From Dendrophyllia cribrosa (taxonomy: Eukaryota > Cnidaria > Anthozoa > Scleractinia > Dendrophylliidae), in the NCBI GenBank assembly GCA_024195265.1, contig JAJLRJ010000009.1:5365182-5429181 (forward strand): a DNA stretch of 64,000 nucleotides. Direction: 5' to 3'. Below the pieces are notes generated by a model. That model ran no database searches and was not told the DNA's origin. It saw only the letters and a program-made list of their open reading frames with translations. This document shows positions 1-12,142 of this stretch, piece after piece. The translations under genes were made by a program, and so were the position numbers. The first letter of the stretch is position 1. Every line of letters begins with the position of its first letter.

Positions 1-299
1 ACCATTTGTTCCCCAGGTTTCCAATCCGGACTTCTTTGGATAGGCGTGTACTGAAGTTTGTTTTTTAAATTATTATTGTTAGTGGTTCTCATCTAGCTCC
101 GAGGAGTTTTCCTATCTCCACAAAGAAGATTTAGGTTAACAGTTTTGTCTTGAAAATCACTTGCTGGTGATGATTGTCATAAATACGTCATATTAAACAT
201 ACCGATGAACTTGTCGTTATGACTGTAATCTGCCAAACGTGACGAGAGAACTAAAGTTCCAACTCATGTTCAGTTTTATTGTCATTCCACTGAATGTTT

Positions 300-1960
300 C
301 TTTTTCCAGCTGGTGATAAATATTGTTAAACTGCAAACTTAAAACACAATCAGTCAGTACAAGTTATGAAAAGGTGCCAGTTCTCCTAATGTAAGTCGTG
401 ATAATTTTTCATTCTCCAGTTCTTGTCCTTGATTCCCACAACTGGCAAAAATAATTGCAACTCCGTAGGCAATAGATTTGTGTGCGTAGAGCTCTTTCAA
501 TTACGGCAGCACTTATATCATGTTATATGGCAAACTGAACTGCATAGGCTCGAATTCCTTACAACTGAACGCTTTACTGATAACTGTTTGCATTGGCCAA
601 GGTTTTTATATGATCATTTTATCTAACTCATTTATTCTTTCATCCGTAATTCACTTTTTAATGTAAAATTATTATATTATTTTTACAGAGCAATAAGAAA
701 TTTCAATCTAATATTTGCATTTTTGTTCAAAAAATTAAAACGAAATTGTATGACCCTCACGTCACAGTACACACTGTCCCTGGCGGTAGCGGCAGCCATG
801 ATAGAGCTCGCCAGTGACCCGATAAAAAGCGGCCTGCCTTCATAACAGCACGGTATACTATCGGTTGGCTCTGGGTTGAGCTACCCTCCATTCAACTGCG
901 CCGATTAACGTACGACCTGCTAGAAGATGTCCCCGCTTTCATCCTGGGTTCGGACGGATGATCGTTTGGTGCAGACTGAGATAAATGTTGTTCTGAAAAC
1001 TTAAAACACAGCAAGTCACTACTGGATTATAATGATCGGATGTCAGTTTTTCTAAGGTAAATATTGAAAAGCCATCATCTCCTCAGTGTTATTGTTTGTG
1101 ATGTTCTACAAAAGACAATTTAATAATACCAGATAAATTGCTTGAACTCAGTTTAGTTTGCAACATATGGCAAACTTTACGGGTTCGAATCCCGTGCAAG
1201 GCAGAATTTAGTATTGATCTGTGTCAAGTTTTATTTTACAACTTCCTGAGCCATCGATATTTCCAGGATCGCCTATTCATTCATCCATTTGTTCATGTAA
1301 TTTATAAATATGACTTTTTCAAGCTGAATTACTACACCATTATTATTAAACTCAACAACAAGTCTTTCTCTGAAATTGCAATCTGATTTCCAACTGTTAT
1401 ACTTGGGATTTTCGGCGATACAGAAAATTGAAACAAAATTGTGACCCCCGCTTGAATACAGACCGTCCGTTCGGCGGTAGTACTTGATTGCTAAGTGCAC
1501 TAACTCCGGTATGACCCGGATGAAACTACTTGTCATCCTAAGCGATCACAGTACAGTATAGTATCGGTTAGCTCTGGATTGAGCCGTCCAGTCAACTGCG
1601 TTGATCTGCGATAACTGTACCCGTGTGCAATGCCGCTAGAATGTCGCCGGTTTCACCTCGGGACAGTATGACGTTGTAGTGAACACCGCTGTACTCCATA
1701 CCTACGGGACGAGAAAGTGAGACAAGCACCAAGTGGAACGCACGAAACCCTCCACCTAGCTTTGAGTCACCACATTTGCAGCTATTGGCCATCTTTCCGT
1801 TATTGATTTTGTTTTATCGATAATTGTGTGCTCGATTTCTTTAGTTACTTAAGCAGTTGAATCCAATGGCAGAACAAACTAGGTAGCTGAGGTCGCCACT
1901 TTTCAATATGACCCGAGTTTGAATCCCGGTGGTAACGGATTTAATGAATGACTTTTGTGT
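300..1960. repeat. Diverged tandem repeat, unit about 650-740 bp
   Basis: Unit 1 (about 310-960) and unit 2 (about 975-1640) share a series of matching blocks in the same order. These are a 'gataaat.ttgtt ... aacttaaaacaca' block, a tRNA-like B-box block, a 'ggcggtag' block, and a 'tatcggttggctctgg' block versus 'tatcggttagctctgg'. A third, partial unit follows near 1860-1945. The copies are well diverged, so the duplication is old. No open reading frame is conserved between the units. Either a decayed satellite or a duplicated SINE-containing segment would explain this. Confidence 0.6.
1139..1210 (+). repeat. tRNA-like (SINE-type) segment with pol III B box
   Basis: The stretch GGGTTCGAATCCC near 1179-1193 is a canonical tRNA T-arm / pol III B box. 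A weak A-box-like 'CTCAGTTTAGTTTG' lies about 35 bases upstream. Acceptor-stem pairing is poor, so this is not called as a working tRNA. Weaker versions of the same B box occur near 545-560 and near 1915-1930, one per tandem unit. A tRNA-derived SINE or tRNA pseudogene is the likeliest origin. Confidence 0.35.
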
Positions 1961-3747
1961 TAATTTGCATTACATGATATGAATAGAATTATATCTTGCC
2001 TTGCAAATCGCGTTGTTCGCCGTATCTTGAATCCTGACCTTTTAACCAGGCATCCTGTAAAGAATGGATTGAAATTCAGTTATTTCCGCCACTTACGGTT
2101 ATTTTCTACCTTTTGTTTTAATTTTCTAATTCGATTTTACGATTCAATCGAAAGTGAGAAAAAAGTGCCTTTAGGTTTCTCTTGTAATGTCACTACATTT
2201 GATATGGGCTTCTCAAAGCTCCCAAATAAATTTCGACCCCAGGGCCTAAAGTTATTATCAACTCTGCTTGAAACCATTAAACTATTCTGTACAAAATTTG
2301 GCATTTCGGGTCAAAACGGTTTTCAAGACGTTTGAGAAAGGCACGCCTGTATATGAGATGTTCTATCCTGGACGATATAAAGAGGCTTGCTAAGCTTAGA
2401 CCTGAGTAGATATCCCCAGTCATAGGGTGGCCGAGCGATAAACGAGACAGGAGACACGCGCGAAACAATTGCCTCGCGCGTGTTCATGATATTTCTGTTT
2501 TTGCTTGGCTATGCCTGATAGGTAAATAAAACCGATCCTGAGTGCAAGCCTGGCAAGATTGATGTTTATTTGTATGTAGAATGTTATTAAAATATCAGAG
2601 TTTTACGTACCTCTTACTTCGTGTTTGGAACATAAAATTATTTGTTCTTTGCATCTTCCAGACTAGTACTGCTGAGTACTGGATTTGCGATAGTAGTTAT
2701 CTTTATACCTCTAGTAGAAAAAGAGAAAGACATTTAATCAAATTAATTTAAAAGAGACCTTCAGTCTGAATTTCAAAATAAGCCTAGTGTGGCGTGGCAA
2801 GTTTAGTTATTTCTTTCACCTAGGTTTTTACTAAAGATTGTTTTCCGCAATAATCTCTGGGTTCGCGCAAATGATGAATTAATTCCTATAATGCAGGAGA
2901 AAGCGAGAAGATTTGTCATAAGTACTTACATTGCAAATCTCCTGCTTTTTCTGTCAGACTTAGACTGATACTGATTCCTTAGCAATTCTCGGTTTGTTAT
3001 CTGCAAAACTGGGACAAGAAAAGGGAAATTAACGCAATAATAACGAACCCGTTATTGCCAATTCATAAATAATATTTTTATACCAAGACACTACATTGGT
3101 GTTCTGTTGCTGTTGTCCAGGCTACTTTAGCTCGGGCTATCGATGGTTCTACTTATTAAATTAGATATTACTTACCTCATACACCGTATTTATCACAAGC
3201 AGTCTTAAAGGGAGAAAAACCTTAAGAATCGTGGGTCTCAACGCAAGTAATTATGAACGGAACCATTTTCCTTGTTAGAGAGACGTTGACATGATGAGGT
3301 CCATTCGCAGTGTTGACCTGTGCAGTATCGATTGTACAATTCTTGCACTTAATCCTCATTGTATGCCTGACACTGATTTCTTTCTTCCCATTTGCCACAA
3401 AATCCGGGCGAACTTTGCTTTGATAGTCTAAATTTAAGCGATCAATGACGAGTTTCGACAGAGCAGCAAACTAAAAGATCGTTAAGAAAATTCAAATATC
3501 GTCTTGGTATGATTTGCGCATGGGTGAATGAAAAGTTTAATCATTTCATTAATTCACTACGGCGAAACTCATGAAAAACAATCATATTCAGTAAAAAATA
3601 TTCACATTGAAGTGTGTTTTAAATAATTTCACTAATTATAATAATGTAAGACAATGCGAAATCCGGAACGTGCGAGAAAAAAATTTGAAAACAAAACAGG
3701 TTATGCTCCATAACGTGCGGAAAAATTGAAACATTTGAAACGTTTTT
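1961..3747. other. Gene-free stretch
   Basis: AT-rich sequence with only short, unconvincing reading frames, no splice-supported exon and no clear repeat boundary. Confidence 0.5.
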
Positions 3748-4013
3748 TGTATACAGCTATTTCAATTTAGGTTGTCGAAAAAAGCGTAAAAGTGCACGCG
3801 ACTTGTGGGTAGTCATCCACGCTATATCCTAAAAACTAATTTATCCCATATGGCTCACCATCTTAGCTCGTCCCTGTACGGATAAGGCATCGCGGGTTTC
3901 ATGTATTTATTTGACTTATTAAAATTCATTGATCATATCCCATATTATTTTTCGGGATTGTCGCGTGCACTTGTGCGCTTTTTCCGACAACCTTTCTTGA
4001 AACAGCTGTACAC
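3748..4013. mobile_element. MITE with about 60-bp terminal inverted repeats
   Basis: The left end begins TGTATACAGCT and continues through AGGTTGTCG and GTGCACGCGAC. The right end carries the complement: GTCGCGTGCAC, CGACAACCT and CAGCTGTACA. The arms match over about 60 bp with scattered changes. The roughly 150-bp middle has no coding potential. A partial second copy lies at 5372-5513. No target duplication was recognised. Confidence 0.7.
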
Positions 4014-4020
4014 AGTCAGT

Positions 4021-4943
4021 CAGTCGAACCTCCGGTTGCGACCACCTCTCGTAAGCGACCACCTCTCCTCAGCGACCAGATTTCCAAAATACCAAAAGTT
4101 TCCAAGTCAAATCACTATATTTGGAACCTCTTGTAAGCGACCACCTCTCGTAAGCTACCGCGACCACTTTTAGAGCTAAAAGTTTGAAATTTTCTTTTGT
4201 TTTTAACCTTCCGTAAAGCGACCACTTGAAGCTACTTGACAGATAATAGAGCGAAAATTGGATAATGAGGTGTTGTAACATTATCGCATTCCTCAAGACA
4301 AGTCCTGTTTTTCTCGTTCAAAACCTATGCCGAACTCAAATTCTCAAATTCTTCTTCATATGGTAGGAGGGTTTAGTTTCCGAGCTGTAAACGATGTTTT
4401 TGACTGTTCGGCCTCAATTTGGTTAGATAATGGCCATAAAATGGCATTTGTAGCCTGAAAAGGGTCTTTTTGGTGGAAATTTTGGTGTTAAAGGGTTAAT
4501 GTACAGTTTTTTACGATTGTTAACATGTAAATCACCAGTAATATAAAAGGGCTGTCAAATTTAAAGCTAGCGATCCAATCCTTATTAGTTCATGTTCAGT
4601 TCCCCTTAACGTTTAGACAACATTAAAGATTCAATTTGTAACTATCGTGAGACTTGTTCCATTCACCTTATTAGGTAAATTAACAGAAGCGAACCGTGAA
4701 ACTCTGAATAAATATTTTGGAAAGCTTAAACATTTTTGTGACTACTAAAAGTTATTACATGGGTTAAGATCAAGGGCATTGGCACATGGGATAAGTCTCT
4801 GCAGTTGATATGCTAATAAGGCAAAATTTTGACCCAATATGGTCTGAACTCTCGTAAGCGACCACCTCCCGTAAGCGACCACCTCCCGTAAGCGACCACC
4901 TAGGTTTGACATTTTGGGTGGTCGCTTACGGGAGGTTCGACTG
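4021..4943. mobile_element. Non-autonomous pogo/Tigger-like element
   Basis: The ends are CAGTCGAACCTCC at the left and GGAGGTTCGACTG at the right, an inverted pair of the kind seen on Tigger/pogo elements. Inside each end the short phrase 'gtaagcgaccacctc' is repeated several times (4045-4170 and 4850-4930, with its complement at 4918-4935), forming sub-terminal repeats. No transposase is present. The expected TA duplication is not intact. A related element with different sub-terminal sequence is at 46501-47699. Confidence 0.65.
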
Positions 4944-5156
4944 CATTTGTTTTTTTTTTTTTTATTTTCGCATTTGGTTTGACGGCTTTTTTTCTGTGAA
5001 TACAGTTAACCCTCTCAAGGCAGACACCTCTCTAATGATGATCTATTTGTCCAAGACAAAAGTTTTCCTTTCTAAATGAAGGAGAATTTAAGCAGTGTCG
5101 CATTATAAACTACATGTAGCCTTATTTTGCAAGGCGCCATGCTAGTCCAGAAAACA

Positions 5157-5215
5157 ACACAGCTACGTGATATCCAGGTCCAATGAAATTAGAGGTTCCG
5201 AAGAGGTGCATGCCT
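5157..5215 (-). repeat. Copy 1 of a short (about 44-60 bp) dispersed motif
   Basis: Contains the core 'ccaggtccaatgaaattag' flanked by a 'gctacgtgatat' phrase. The same arrangement recurs at 44675-44735 (opposite orientation) and 57798-57858. It has no coding potential. Confidence 0.55.
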
Positions 5216-5371
5216 TCTGTATTTTGTCCGGTTATTTGGTAGCCGACTAACAATAATCCAGGATTAGAGTCAGTTTTTAATTCAGTTGAATAACTAATCG
5301 ATGGAAATTTTTCCGTAGTTTATCTGATCTTCAGTTTCAACTTTGACTTGTCTTCACGTCTAGCTAAAAAT

Positions 5372-5513
5372 AAGCTTTTAACCCGCGATGCCCCGTCCGT
5401 ACATTGATGATCTTAGATGGCGGGCCATATGGATAAAAGAGTTTTCACATAGATTGTCGCGTGCACTTTTACGCTTTTTTCCGACAACCTTTCTCAAAAC
5501 AGCTGTACACACG
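5372..5513. repeat. Partial copy of the 3748-4013 MITE
   Basis: The right-end TIR (GTCGCGTGCACTTTTACGC, CGACAACCTTTCT, CAGCTGTACACA) and an inner phrase, 'aacccgcgatgcc', match the MITE at 3748-4013, the inner phrase in the opposite orientation. The other arm is missing, so this is a fragment. Confidence 0.6.
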
Positions 5514-5631
5514 AGCCTTTTTGGCGAGTGTGTATGCTAAGAAATATCAAGTCAAGAATACTTTACTTTAGATTGTTTAGCGTAAGAAAGCATTGCATAA
5601 ATAATTTTGCCCATGGTTCGACTGCTAAACT

Positions 5632-6099
5632 TCAGAATACCCGGCCACTCAAATATTCCTCATCACATCTTGCTACGTACCGCGGTCCACGGTCCGCAGT
5701 CCGAACGTTAAATTTCACATCCGACAACAGTCGAGTCACGGTGGCGAGCGAGCTTCGCACCAACAGCTGCATATTGTCAGCAAGTCGAACCAAATGGCGA
5801 GATATTTGTTGTAATAGGAACAGGACATAGTCGGCCACATCTTCACTGACTGTGTCCTGTTGAAGTCTTCTTGCAAGGTCGATTAACGTATGGCAAAGAT
5901 TGCCCAAAAATTGCTCTTGAACAGCGGAAATCGCGGTGGTTTCCATCAAAACGGTACACAAAGGAGGATTTTTCAGGTATCCCATGACGCCTAGCGCGTA
6001 ATTATCGATATTTCCTTCGATGGCGAGTAGACATGGTGAAATTTTACTGATCTTCGCGAGAGGTTTTCTTCGTTTCCAACGCGATAAAAGGTGAATCAA
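5632..6099 (-). CDS. Unrecognised 155-residue reading frame
   Basis: An uninterrupted minus-strand frame, much longer than others nearby. The predicted protein has an amphipathic, leucine-rich middle (about residues 55-125, including 'DYVLFLLQQISRHLVRLADN') that could form helices or a short coiled coil, and a basic N terminus. No signal peptide, transmembrane segment or known domain was recognised. The first methionine is only the first in frame, so an upstream exon is possible. Part of it, coding MGYLKNPPL, recurs in inverted orientation at 6897-6937. That suggests a repeat-borne gene or a broken duplicate rather than a single-copy gene. No function is offered. Confidence 0.35.
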   Translation of the reverse strand: MIHLLSRWKRRKPLAKISKISPCLLAIEGNIDNYALGVMGYLKNPPLCTVLMETTAISAVQEQFLGNLCHTLIDLARRLQQDTVSEDVADYVLFLLQQISRHLVRLADNMQLLVRSSLATVTRLLSDVKFNVRTADRGPRYVARCDEEYLSGRVF

Positions 6100-7081
6100 A
6101 TCGTTATTTGGTTTCTATATACATTAAAGTTTACTTAGATATCATTTGATCCGAGCCTGTTTGCATATGTATCGCAATATTTTTGTCTTTGTTTCGAGTG
6201 GCGTGCATGGCTGATCCGCTTCGTTTCTTTGTTGTGTTTTAACCCTTGATCTGTTTTGCCGTGTTTCGTTTTTAATCCTGGGGACATTAGCATATAATTA
6301 CGCCTGATAGTGCCCGGAGAGTGACTCTTTTAAATGCAGTACAAGGTCCCCTTAAGTCCCCACGTTTTGTAGGAATTTATGACCATTGAATGTTGTCAAA
6401 ATCGGCGCCAAAACGTTGTTGAAATTCGCTTCGATCGCGTAGATTCTTTGTTTTGGTTTTTATAGTCGAAGGAAAAATCGTATTTAGTGCAACTGCAGCT
6501 TCCTTTTACGAGTTTGGTCAAATCATATGATCGTTTGACACTTTCCTTCGCTTCAAAGCTAATAAATCGCTTGATGTTCATGTTTTAACAAGTGATATGG
6601 AAGATGGAAATATTTTTTCATCTACCGGAAATCGGGAAATCGAAGTCTAAATTGTCATCGATGTCTTTCAATTTGTCCGTGTTCAGAAATAGACAAAGTC
6701 GCCGCTCTCTTTACTTTTTGGGGAGACAAACATGTACTAAATACCGTTGGGAACCTTCAACAAGCCAGATTGGACGATGTGATATATGTTTAACTGCTAA
6801 AATCTACGCAGTGGACGATGCGCTCGCTTCGAGCAACTCCATGGCAAATGACTGGTCACGCAATTTTCAGTTGATAATATAGTTCATTCGCGTTGCATCA
6901 TGGGATACCTGAAAAATCCTCCTTTACGGTACACCAAGCGCTAAGTGACACCATTGTGAACCCTGGGATCGAGGACCTTGAGGTCACGTGTATATTGTTG
7001 GGTCCAGTCCTGCGCGCCTCCCAGGACAAGGTACGCCTGGTAGAAGTGAGAAGTCAGGAAACGCGGGATGTTTTGTTCTTA
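6100..7081. other. Gene-free stretch with one inverted fragment
   Basis: Only short reading frames are seen. At 6897-6937 the plus strand repeats about 30 bases coding MGYLKNPPL that also occur on the minus strand at about 5955-5990, so the two lie as an inverted pair about 0.9 kb apart. Nothing else was recognised. Confidence 0.5.
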
Positions 7082-8785
7082 AGGACGGACCATTAGATTT
7101 TTGAGAGGGGGGGGGGGGGGGGGGGGGGTTGGGCAAATACCAAAAAAAAATTCGAGCACGGCCTTGAACTGCAAAAAAAATATCGTGCAAAACAAAAACC
7201 CCAGAAAAAAAATTCCTGCAAAGCTTTATATTTTTAGAACAATATTTTATATCCAGGAGCAGATGGTCAGCCGGAACACAAATAAATCACACTGAAGTCG
7301 TTGTAGAATGTTAGCAACTTATGGGTGCTTGGGGAGGATCAAATGTTCTATCTTTTCATTGGCTTGTTTAGTTTAGCCAATAACAATGGTTTATTTTTGA
7401 CCCGACGTAAGTTGTTTCTTTGTAGGCTTTTCAGCTGATTTCATAAGCATGTAAGATATTTTCTGACACAAGGAATGGCTCTTTTATAGTTGTACAGTGG
7501 CATTGTAGGTACATGTATATCTCAATGGATGAGAAATACTTTGTTTATGTGTTGTACAACAAGCTTGTAATTGCAGGGGCGGCGCTACCGGTGGGGCAGG
7601 TGGGGCATTTGCCCCACCAACTTTCGACAGCTCAAAATGGCGGTGGGCGGAGATGAATAGTGTAGCAACATCCTTTGACCAGATGTGATGGCGGGGCGCT
7701 TTAATGCATTAGAGTTTGCAAAATAAATATTCCGTGAATTAATCAAAAGCCTACAATTTTAGCATCGGAGATATTGTGACTTTAGACTGGAGATTGGATA
7801 TTGTGAACCAAGCATTTCAATACCCCTTGAGTTACTCGGACGTCAGCTATCGGACTCCAGCTACCGACAAATCCATCAAACAAATCCATTAATGCTGTGA
7901 GTTAGCGCTCGGCCTCTGCCCTAAGAAGGCTCAAGACATATCTACGAACAACCTATGTCACAAGAAAGATTAAATCATTGCATTATCCAGACATTGCATC
8001 AACTGACAAATTGAACATGGCTGATATTGGAAATCAGTTTCTTTCTGCCTCCAATGACAGAGAAAACCGCTTTGGAAAATTCGTTTCCAAAGCCTTCCCA
8101 TACTGAAAAGAATTGCAGAGAATATTCGAGTGACAGTCGAATTTACTTTGAACAAACAACCAAAATGGAGTTACACCCAAGTTTCAGAAAGTGTTTCGTG
8201 TAACTACATGTACTTTTCATGAGAATTAAACTGAACTCAAAGCTGGCCTTGGAACTGTTTCTCCAGTCTCAGGAACGCTGGAAATAGCATTTCAGAGAGT
8301 TTCATTTCAAAAATTCCCCGGGGGAGCATGCCCCCGGACCCCCCTAGAAGCTCGCGCCTTCGGCGCTCGGGACAGGAGATTCGCCCCACTAACATTATAT
8401 TTCCGGCGCCGCTCCTGTAATTGTAAGATGGTTGGGTGTACTACGATGCGCTGTGGAAGCAACATCAACAGGGGGCTGGTGTAAAGAAAATTGTAGGGGC
8501 AGTTACAACACCACGGCAGGCTTCATGCTATATCAAGCTGCTGTTACATCAGATCTGACTTGCTATAGTATTCCTGTCTCTAGTATGGCCTTTCTAGTAT
8601 TCCTAACACGTGTATGTGTCTGGCATTAAAACATATAGACTCGCAAAAAAAAAATCGTGCAAACAAGTCATGGCAAAAAGAAAAATCCTGCACAGTCTCG
8701 AGCGTAGAAAAAAAATATCCTGCACCAAAAAATTGCCCACCCCCCCCCCCCCCCCCCCCCCTTCAAAAATCTAATGGTCCGTCCC
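7082..8785. mobile_element. TIR element with G-tract ends and TTA duplication
   Basis: The left end reads AGGACGGACCATTAGATTTT followed by a run of about 22 G. The right end is its mirror: a C run, then AAAATCTAATGGTCCGTCC. TTA flanks both sides (7079-7081, 8786-8788), fitting the 3-bp TWA target of PIF/Harbinger elements. 'Gcaaaaaaaa..tcgtgcaaa' phrases recur inside both ends as sub-terminal repeats. No transposase is visible. A second element (7574-8417) is inserted inside. Confidence 0.7.
7574..8417. mobile_element. hAT-like non-autonomous element nested in the previous one
   Basis: The ends are CAGGGGCGGCGC and GCGCCGCTCCTG, a hAT-style inverted repeat. TAATTG flanks both sides (7568-7573, 8418-8423). 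That is 6 bp rather than the usual 8 for hAT, perhaps through mutation. GC-rich sub-terminal parts ('gggcatttgccccacc', 'gagcatgcccccggac') are typical of short hAT derivatives in many animals. No coding sequence is intact. Confidence 0.7.
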
Positions 8786-10400
8786 TTAGATCAAAAAGAA
8801 TGTACAATGTTTTATTTCAAACAATGGAAATGAGTGACATTTTACTTCGTAGGTAAGAAAATGTGGAAAAGTCACTTTTTAATTTTGACCCTAAAAACGC
8901 GCCATATGGAAGTGCTGTATTCAGGTTTCAAATTACCCTTTTGACATATGCAAATTTGCTGCACTTTTTACCGACAATTTACTATGTAAAGTTTGTTTTT
9001 CTGCTACATATAAACTTTCCCTGCTGTCTTTAACTTCGATTATTATATTTAGTTTCATTCAAGATTTATTAGCCGTTCAGCCGTTCAGGCTATGTTCACA
9101 GTCAGCCGTTCGAAATTTTTCTTCTGCCGTTCAGCTTTATCCGTTCAAATTTTTTCTTCAGCCGTTCATGGTAACCGTTTTAAACGGCTCAGCCACCCGT
9201 TTTTCATCTGTTCAGTAGCCGTGCGTTTTACCATTCGAACGGCATATATCTAGCCAAGTTAATCCAATGGCAAAATAGATCAAGTCGCTCATCTGTTCAT
9301 TGTCTAAAGTACATGCAATTAACGAGATAGCCCAAAACAACTCTTCTTCTGCATAAGCTTTACTCGCAGCACTTCACTTTCCAATGGAAACTACTGATTT
9401 AATATCTGAAAGGTGAGCTTCTCGGGATGCAAATTCATTCGAGTGGTGATCACATAAAGCCTTTTCTTATGTACACCTTTTTCTCAACACTGCACCTAAC
9501 AAAATTAACCGCGCTTGGAAAATTAAAAAAAAGCTTTGTTTTTGTATTTTACCGCTTTAATAAACATTTCGTTGTTGATGGACACAAATTAACAAATTCA
9601 GGGCGCATTGCCAGCCCTTTTCCTTTTCAAAGTTTTTTTTAAAGTCGTACCTAGCACCAATGGAATATCAATGCAATGGTTAAAAAGCATACGGTATATA
9701 AGCTGACAGGGCTGATTGTATTAATGTTATCGCGATTCCTTTTTTATCAACACAGAATATTTATCCTATGCAGGATCCCTGTCCTATGATAATGATCTAA
9801 TTCCAAAGCACTTTAATATTTTGGAAATAAAGTTTTAAATATAGAGTTATGTTACTGTTGATGCGTTGCTAACGACAACGGAAATTTGTTCTGTGGTAAT
9901 AACGCTCTTCCTATCGACAGACTGAAGCAGACGCATACGAGAGTTAAAGGGAGTATTTTAGTAGTGACATCCATTTGCGATGACCCAGCTTTGCACTTAA
10001 ATCGTGGAACATTATACTTGCGAAAATTTACGCAGTCAATCAGTTGATCGATTTTTGCTAAATCCTAAACCCGTGAAAATAAGAGAAATTAGGGTAATGC
10101 CTCAAGGTAAATATACGTGCATATGTTCGCACCAAATAAAGGCTATTTTGTTTAATGTCCTTCAAATATTTTCGCTTATAGCCACACGCGCGCTCTTTCA
10201 AATTTTACTTAATGGCGTTTTTCTGGCTTTCCCTTTACACGAATTGAAAGCAGGACGCCGGAGAATTGTAAAGTAATTATAAGTCGCCTTCACTTTTAAA
10301 TGAGGCGATGTTTTAACCTTAATTTATTAACTTGCGCAAACGTGTTGCAAACCAAGCGAAAGACAATACAAGGATTTTTGCAATAATACCTGTGAGCTAT
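8786..10400. other. Gene-free stretch holding short repeats
   Basis: Between about 9065 and 9185 the nonamer AGCCGTTCA and close variants (GCCGTTCG, CCGTTCAAA, complement AACGGCT) recur many times, as a diffuse minisatellite. From 9410 to about 9790 there is a dispersed repeat whose second copy is at 38705-39420. No gene was recognised. Confidence 0.55.
9410..9790 (+). repeat. Dispersed repeat, copy A (uninterrupted)
   Basis: Matches 38705-39420 through blocks 'gcttctcgggatg', 'ttctcaacactgca', 'gctttgtttttgt', 'acaaattcagggcgcat' and 'aatggaatatc'. Copy A lacks the 330-bp G-tract element found in copy B, so it records the approximate empty site. Confidence 0.7.
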
Positions 10401-10989
10401 TTCATTGTTGGAAGTAAACTGTGTCCAGTTTGTCTCGATCTCTGAACAAATTCATCACAGGTCTAATAACAGTATTCAAACGTTCCATCGGCAGTTTCTG
10501 TTCTTTAGGTTCATTAGGCGATCATTTCTTTCTTGAAAGGCAGGATTTTATGCTTAGTGTTGCCTCTTTAATTTATTTTTCTTTGCTTTCAACACTTTCG
10601 GCGATTTTTTTCTTTCTAATTCAAGATAATAAACCAAGCTTAAAGCGAGCTCCTGGCCGCACTCATGAAAACACGACACATCAGCCGGGACACTGTTCCT
10701 TTAAGTTTGTAGATACCGTCCTATCGACAACGAAATATTTTGTTTTCTGGTAAAATTTGCGATGGGAGCATAAAAAAATCGCCTGTGTATGATTAAAATG
10801 ATCCTTTATTGAAATGTTTATGATAACATAATAATATGAAAACATGCCTTCAATTTTGTTTATTTGAGGGGTATTGATAAGGTCATTTTATTTTACAATT
10901 CTTCTTAAGATAAACTTACGTTCCATAGCTATTAACGGATGTTTATCACCAGTTTGTAAAACAACTTAAGATCGCATCTTGTTTTAATC

Positions 10990-11349
10990 TTATGTCTCTT
11001 CTTCGTTGATGCAAAATATTTTCTTCACTGTGCTTTTCACGATTTCGCGTATTTCTCGATATCGCCAACAATAAACAAGGGAATTTAATGAAGAATTTAG
11101 AAGAACCGGGAAAAATGTGGCTTGTCTAGTCATCAAAAACGAAATTCGCAAACTGTTAGTTGCATACAATATTTCAGACATATCAAATGGAAGATAACAA
11201 GCTAGGAAAACAAGGAAGACAAACAAAGCATTATAGGCAGACTTCTTTTGTCGGAGTAGCTCCACTGCTTGGGCATTTTGCATCTGAATTTGGTTTTGTA
11301 TTTGATTCTGGTGATGTCGTACAACTATGTAAATAAGAGTATTTATCAT
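10990..11349 (-). pseudogene. Truncated class A GPCR (end of TM5 to C terminus)
   Basis: The reading frame matches the last 110 or so residues of the receptors at 12286-13227 and 15080-16015: the third intracellular loop (RHHQNQIQNQIQ, VELLRQKKSAYNALF), TM6 with CYLPF, TM7, and the C-terminal tail ending EEET. The first five helices are missing. Upstream sequence is instead a segment also found at 17003-17155, so the break is a rearrangement. The TM7 motif NPLVY of the intact copies is NSLVY here, consistent with loss of constraint. A minus-strand AATAAA signal lies at 10805-10810. Confidence 0.85.
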
Positions 11350-11556
11350 AGAGTTTGATATTTTAATGGGTAGTATACGTAAGAGCTAATTATTAAGATC
11401 AGACAAAGACAACCCAAGAAAGGTTTCATTGCAAACAAATTAAAAATCATACGTGTTTAGCTGTCGCCTTCAAAATTGGTGAGGTCTTCAGAAAGGAGTT
11501 TCAGCGGCGCCTGAGCTGACTGTCTCTTCCTCGTTCATACGAAATATTTTCTTCTT
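11345..11556 (-). repeat. GPCR-unit flank and C-terminal relic
   Basis: Bases 11345-11510 match 17003-17155 ('ttaatgggtagta', 'aatcatacgtgttt', 'gctgtcgccttc'). Bases 11519-11556 are a short minus-strand relic of the receptor C terminus, read as KKIFRMNEEET with its stop codon. This marks a further, almost erased receptor copy. Confidence 0.6.
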
Positions 11557-12136
11557 GATATAATGTTCTGCTGCTAGAGCAGGAAACGCAAGAATTAGTT
11601 CCCAGCAGAAATTTCAGTCATCTCGAACCGCAAAAAAAAATTGTTCCCGCAAAACACAAAAAGAGCGCCAATCCGCAAAATTAAACTACCGAAGAAATTT
11701 CATGCTACACGATGGTAAACTGTGTTCAGTTTGTCTAGAGCACAGAACAAATTCATTACAGGCCTAACAATATTGAAATGTTCCATCGGCAGTTTCTGTT
11801 CTTTATTGGGCGGTCTTTTCTTTCTTGAAAGCAGGGAAGATTTTGTGCTTGTTGCCTCTTTAATTTATATTTCTCTGCTTTAATTTATCACTTTTGGCGA
11901 TTTTGTTCTTCCCATTTCAAGATAATCTGAAAACCAAGCTTAAAGCGAGCTCCTGGCCGCACTCATGAAAACACGACACATCAGCCGGGACACTGTTCCT
12001 TTAAGTTTGTAGATACCGTCCTATCGACAATGAAATATTTTGTTCTCTGGTAAAATTTGCGATGGGAGCGAAACGGATGCGCTGTCAACATAAAATTGTT
12101 CCCATAAAAAATCGCCTGTGTTGATTAAAATGTCCG

Positions 12137-12142
12137 TTTATT
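12137..12142 (-). terminator. Polyadenylation signal of the 12286-13227 receptor
   Basis: AATAAA on the minus strand about 145 bases after the stop codon. It lies within a 3' flank conserved between the receptor copies (compare 10805-10810 and 14860-14865). Confidence 0.55.

Noticed and set aside
1139..1210. A functional tRNA gene
   Set aside because: The B box is good but acceptor and D-arm pairing are poor, and the repeated context suggests a SINE or decayed copy.
9065..9185. CRISPR-like array (repeated AGCCGTTCA)
   Set aside because: Repeats are 9 bp with irregular spacing in a eukaryotic genome; best seen as a degenerate minisatellite.
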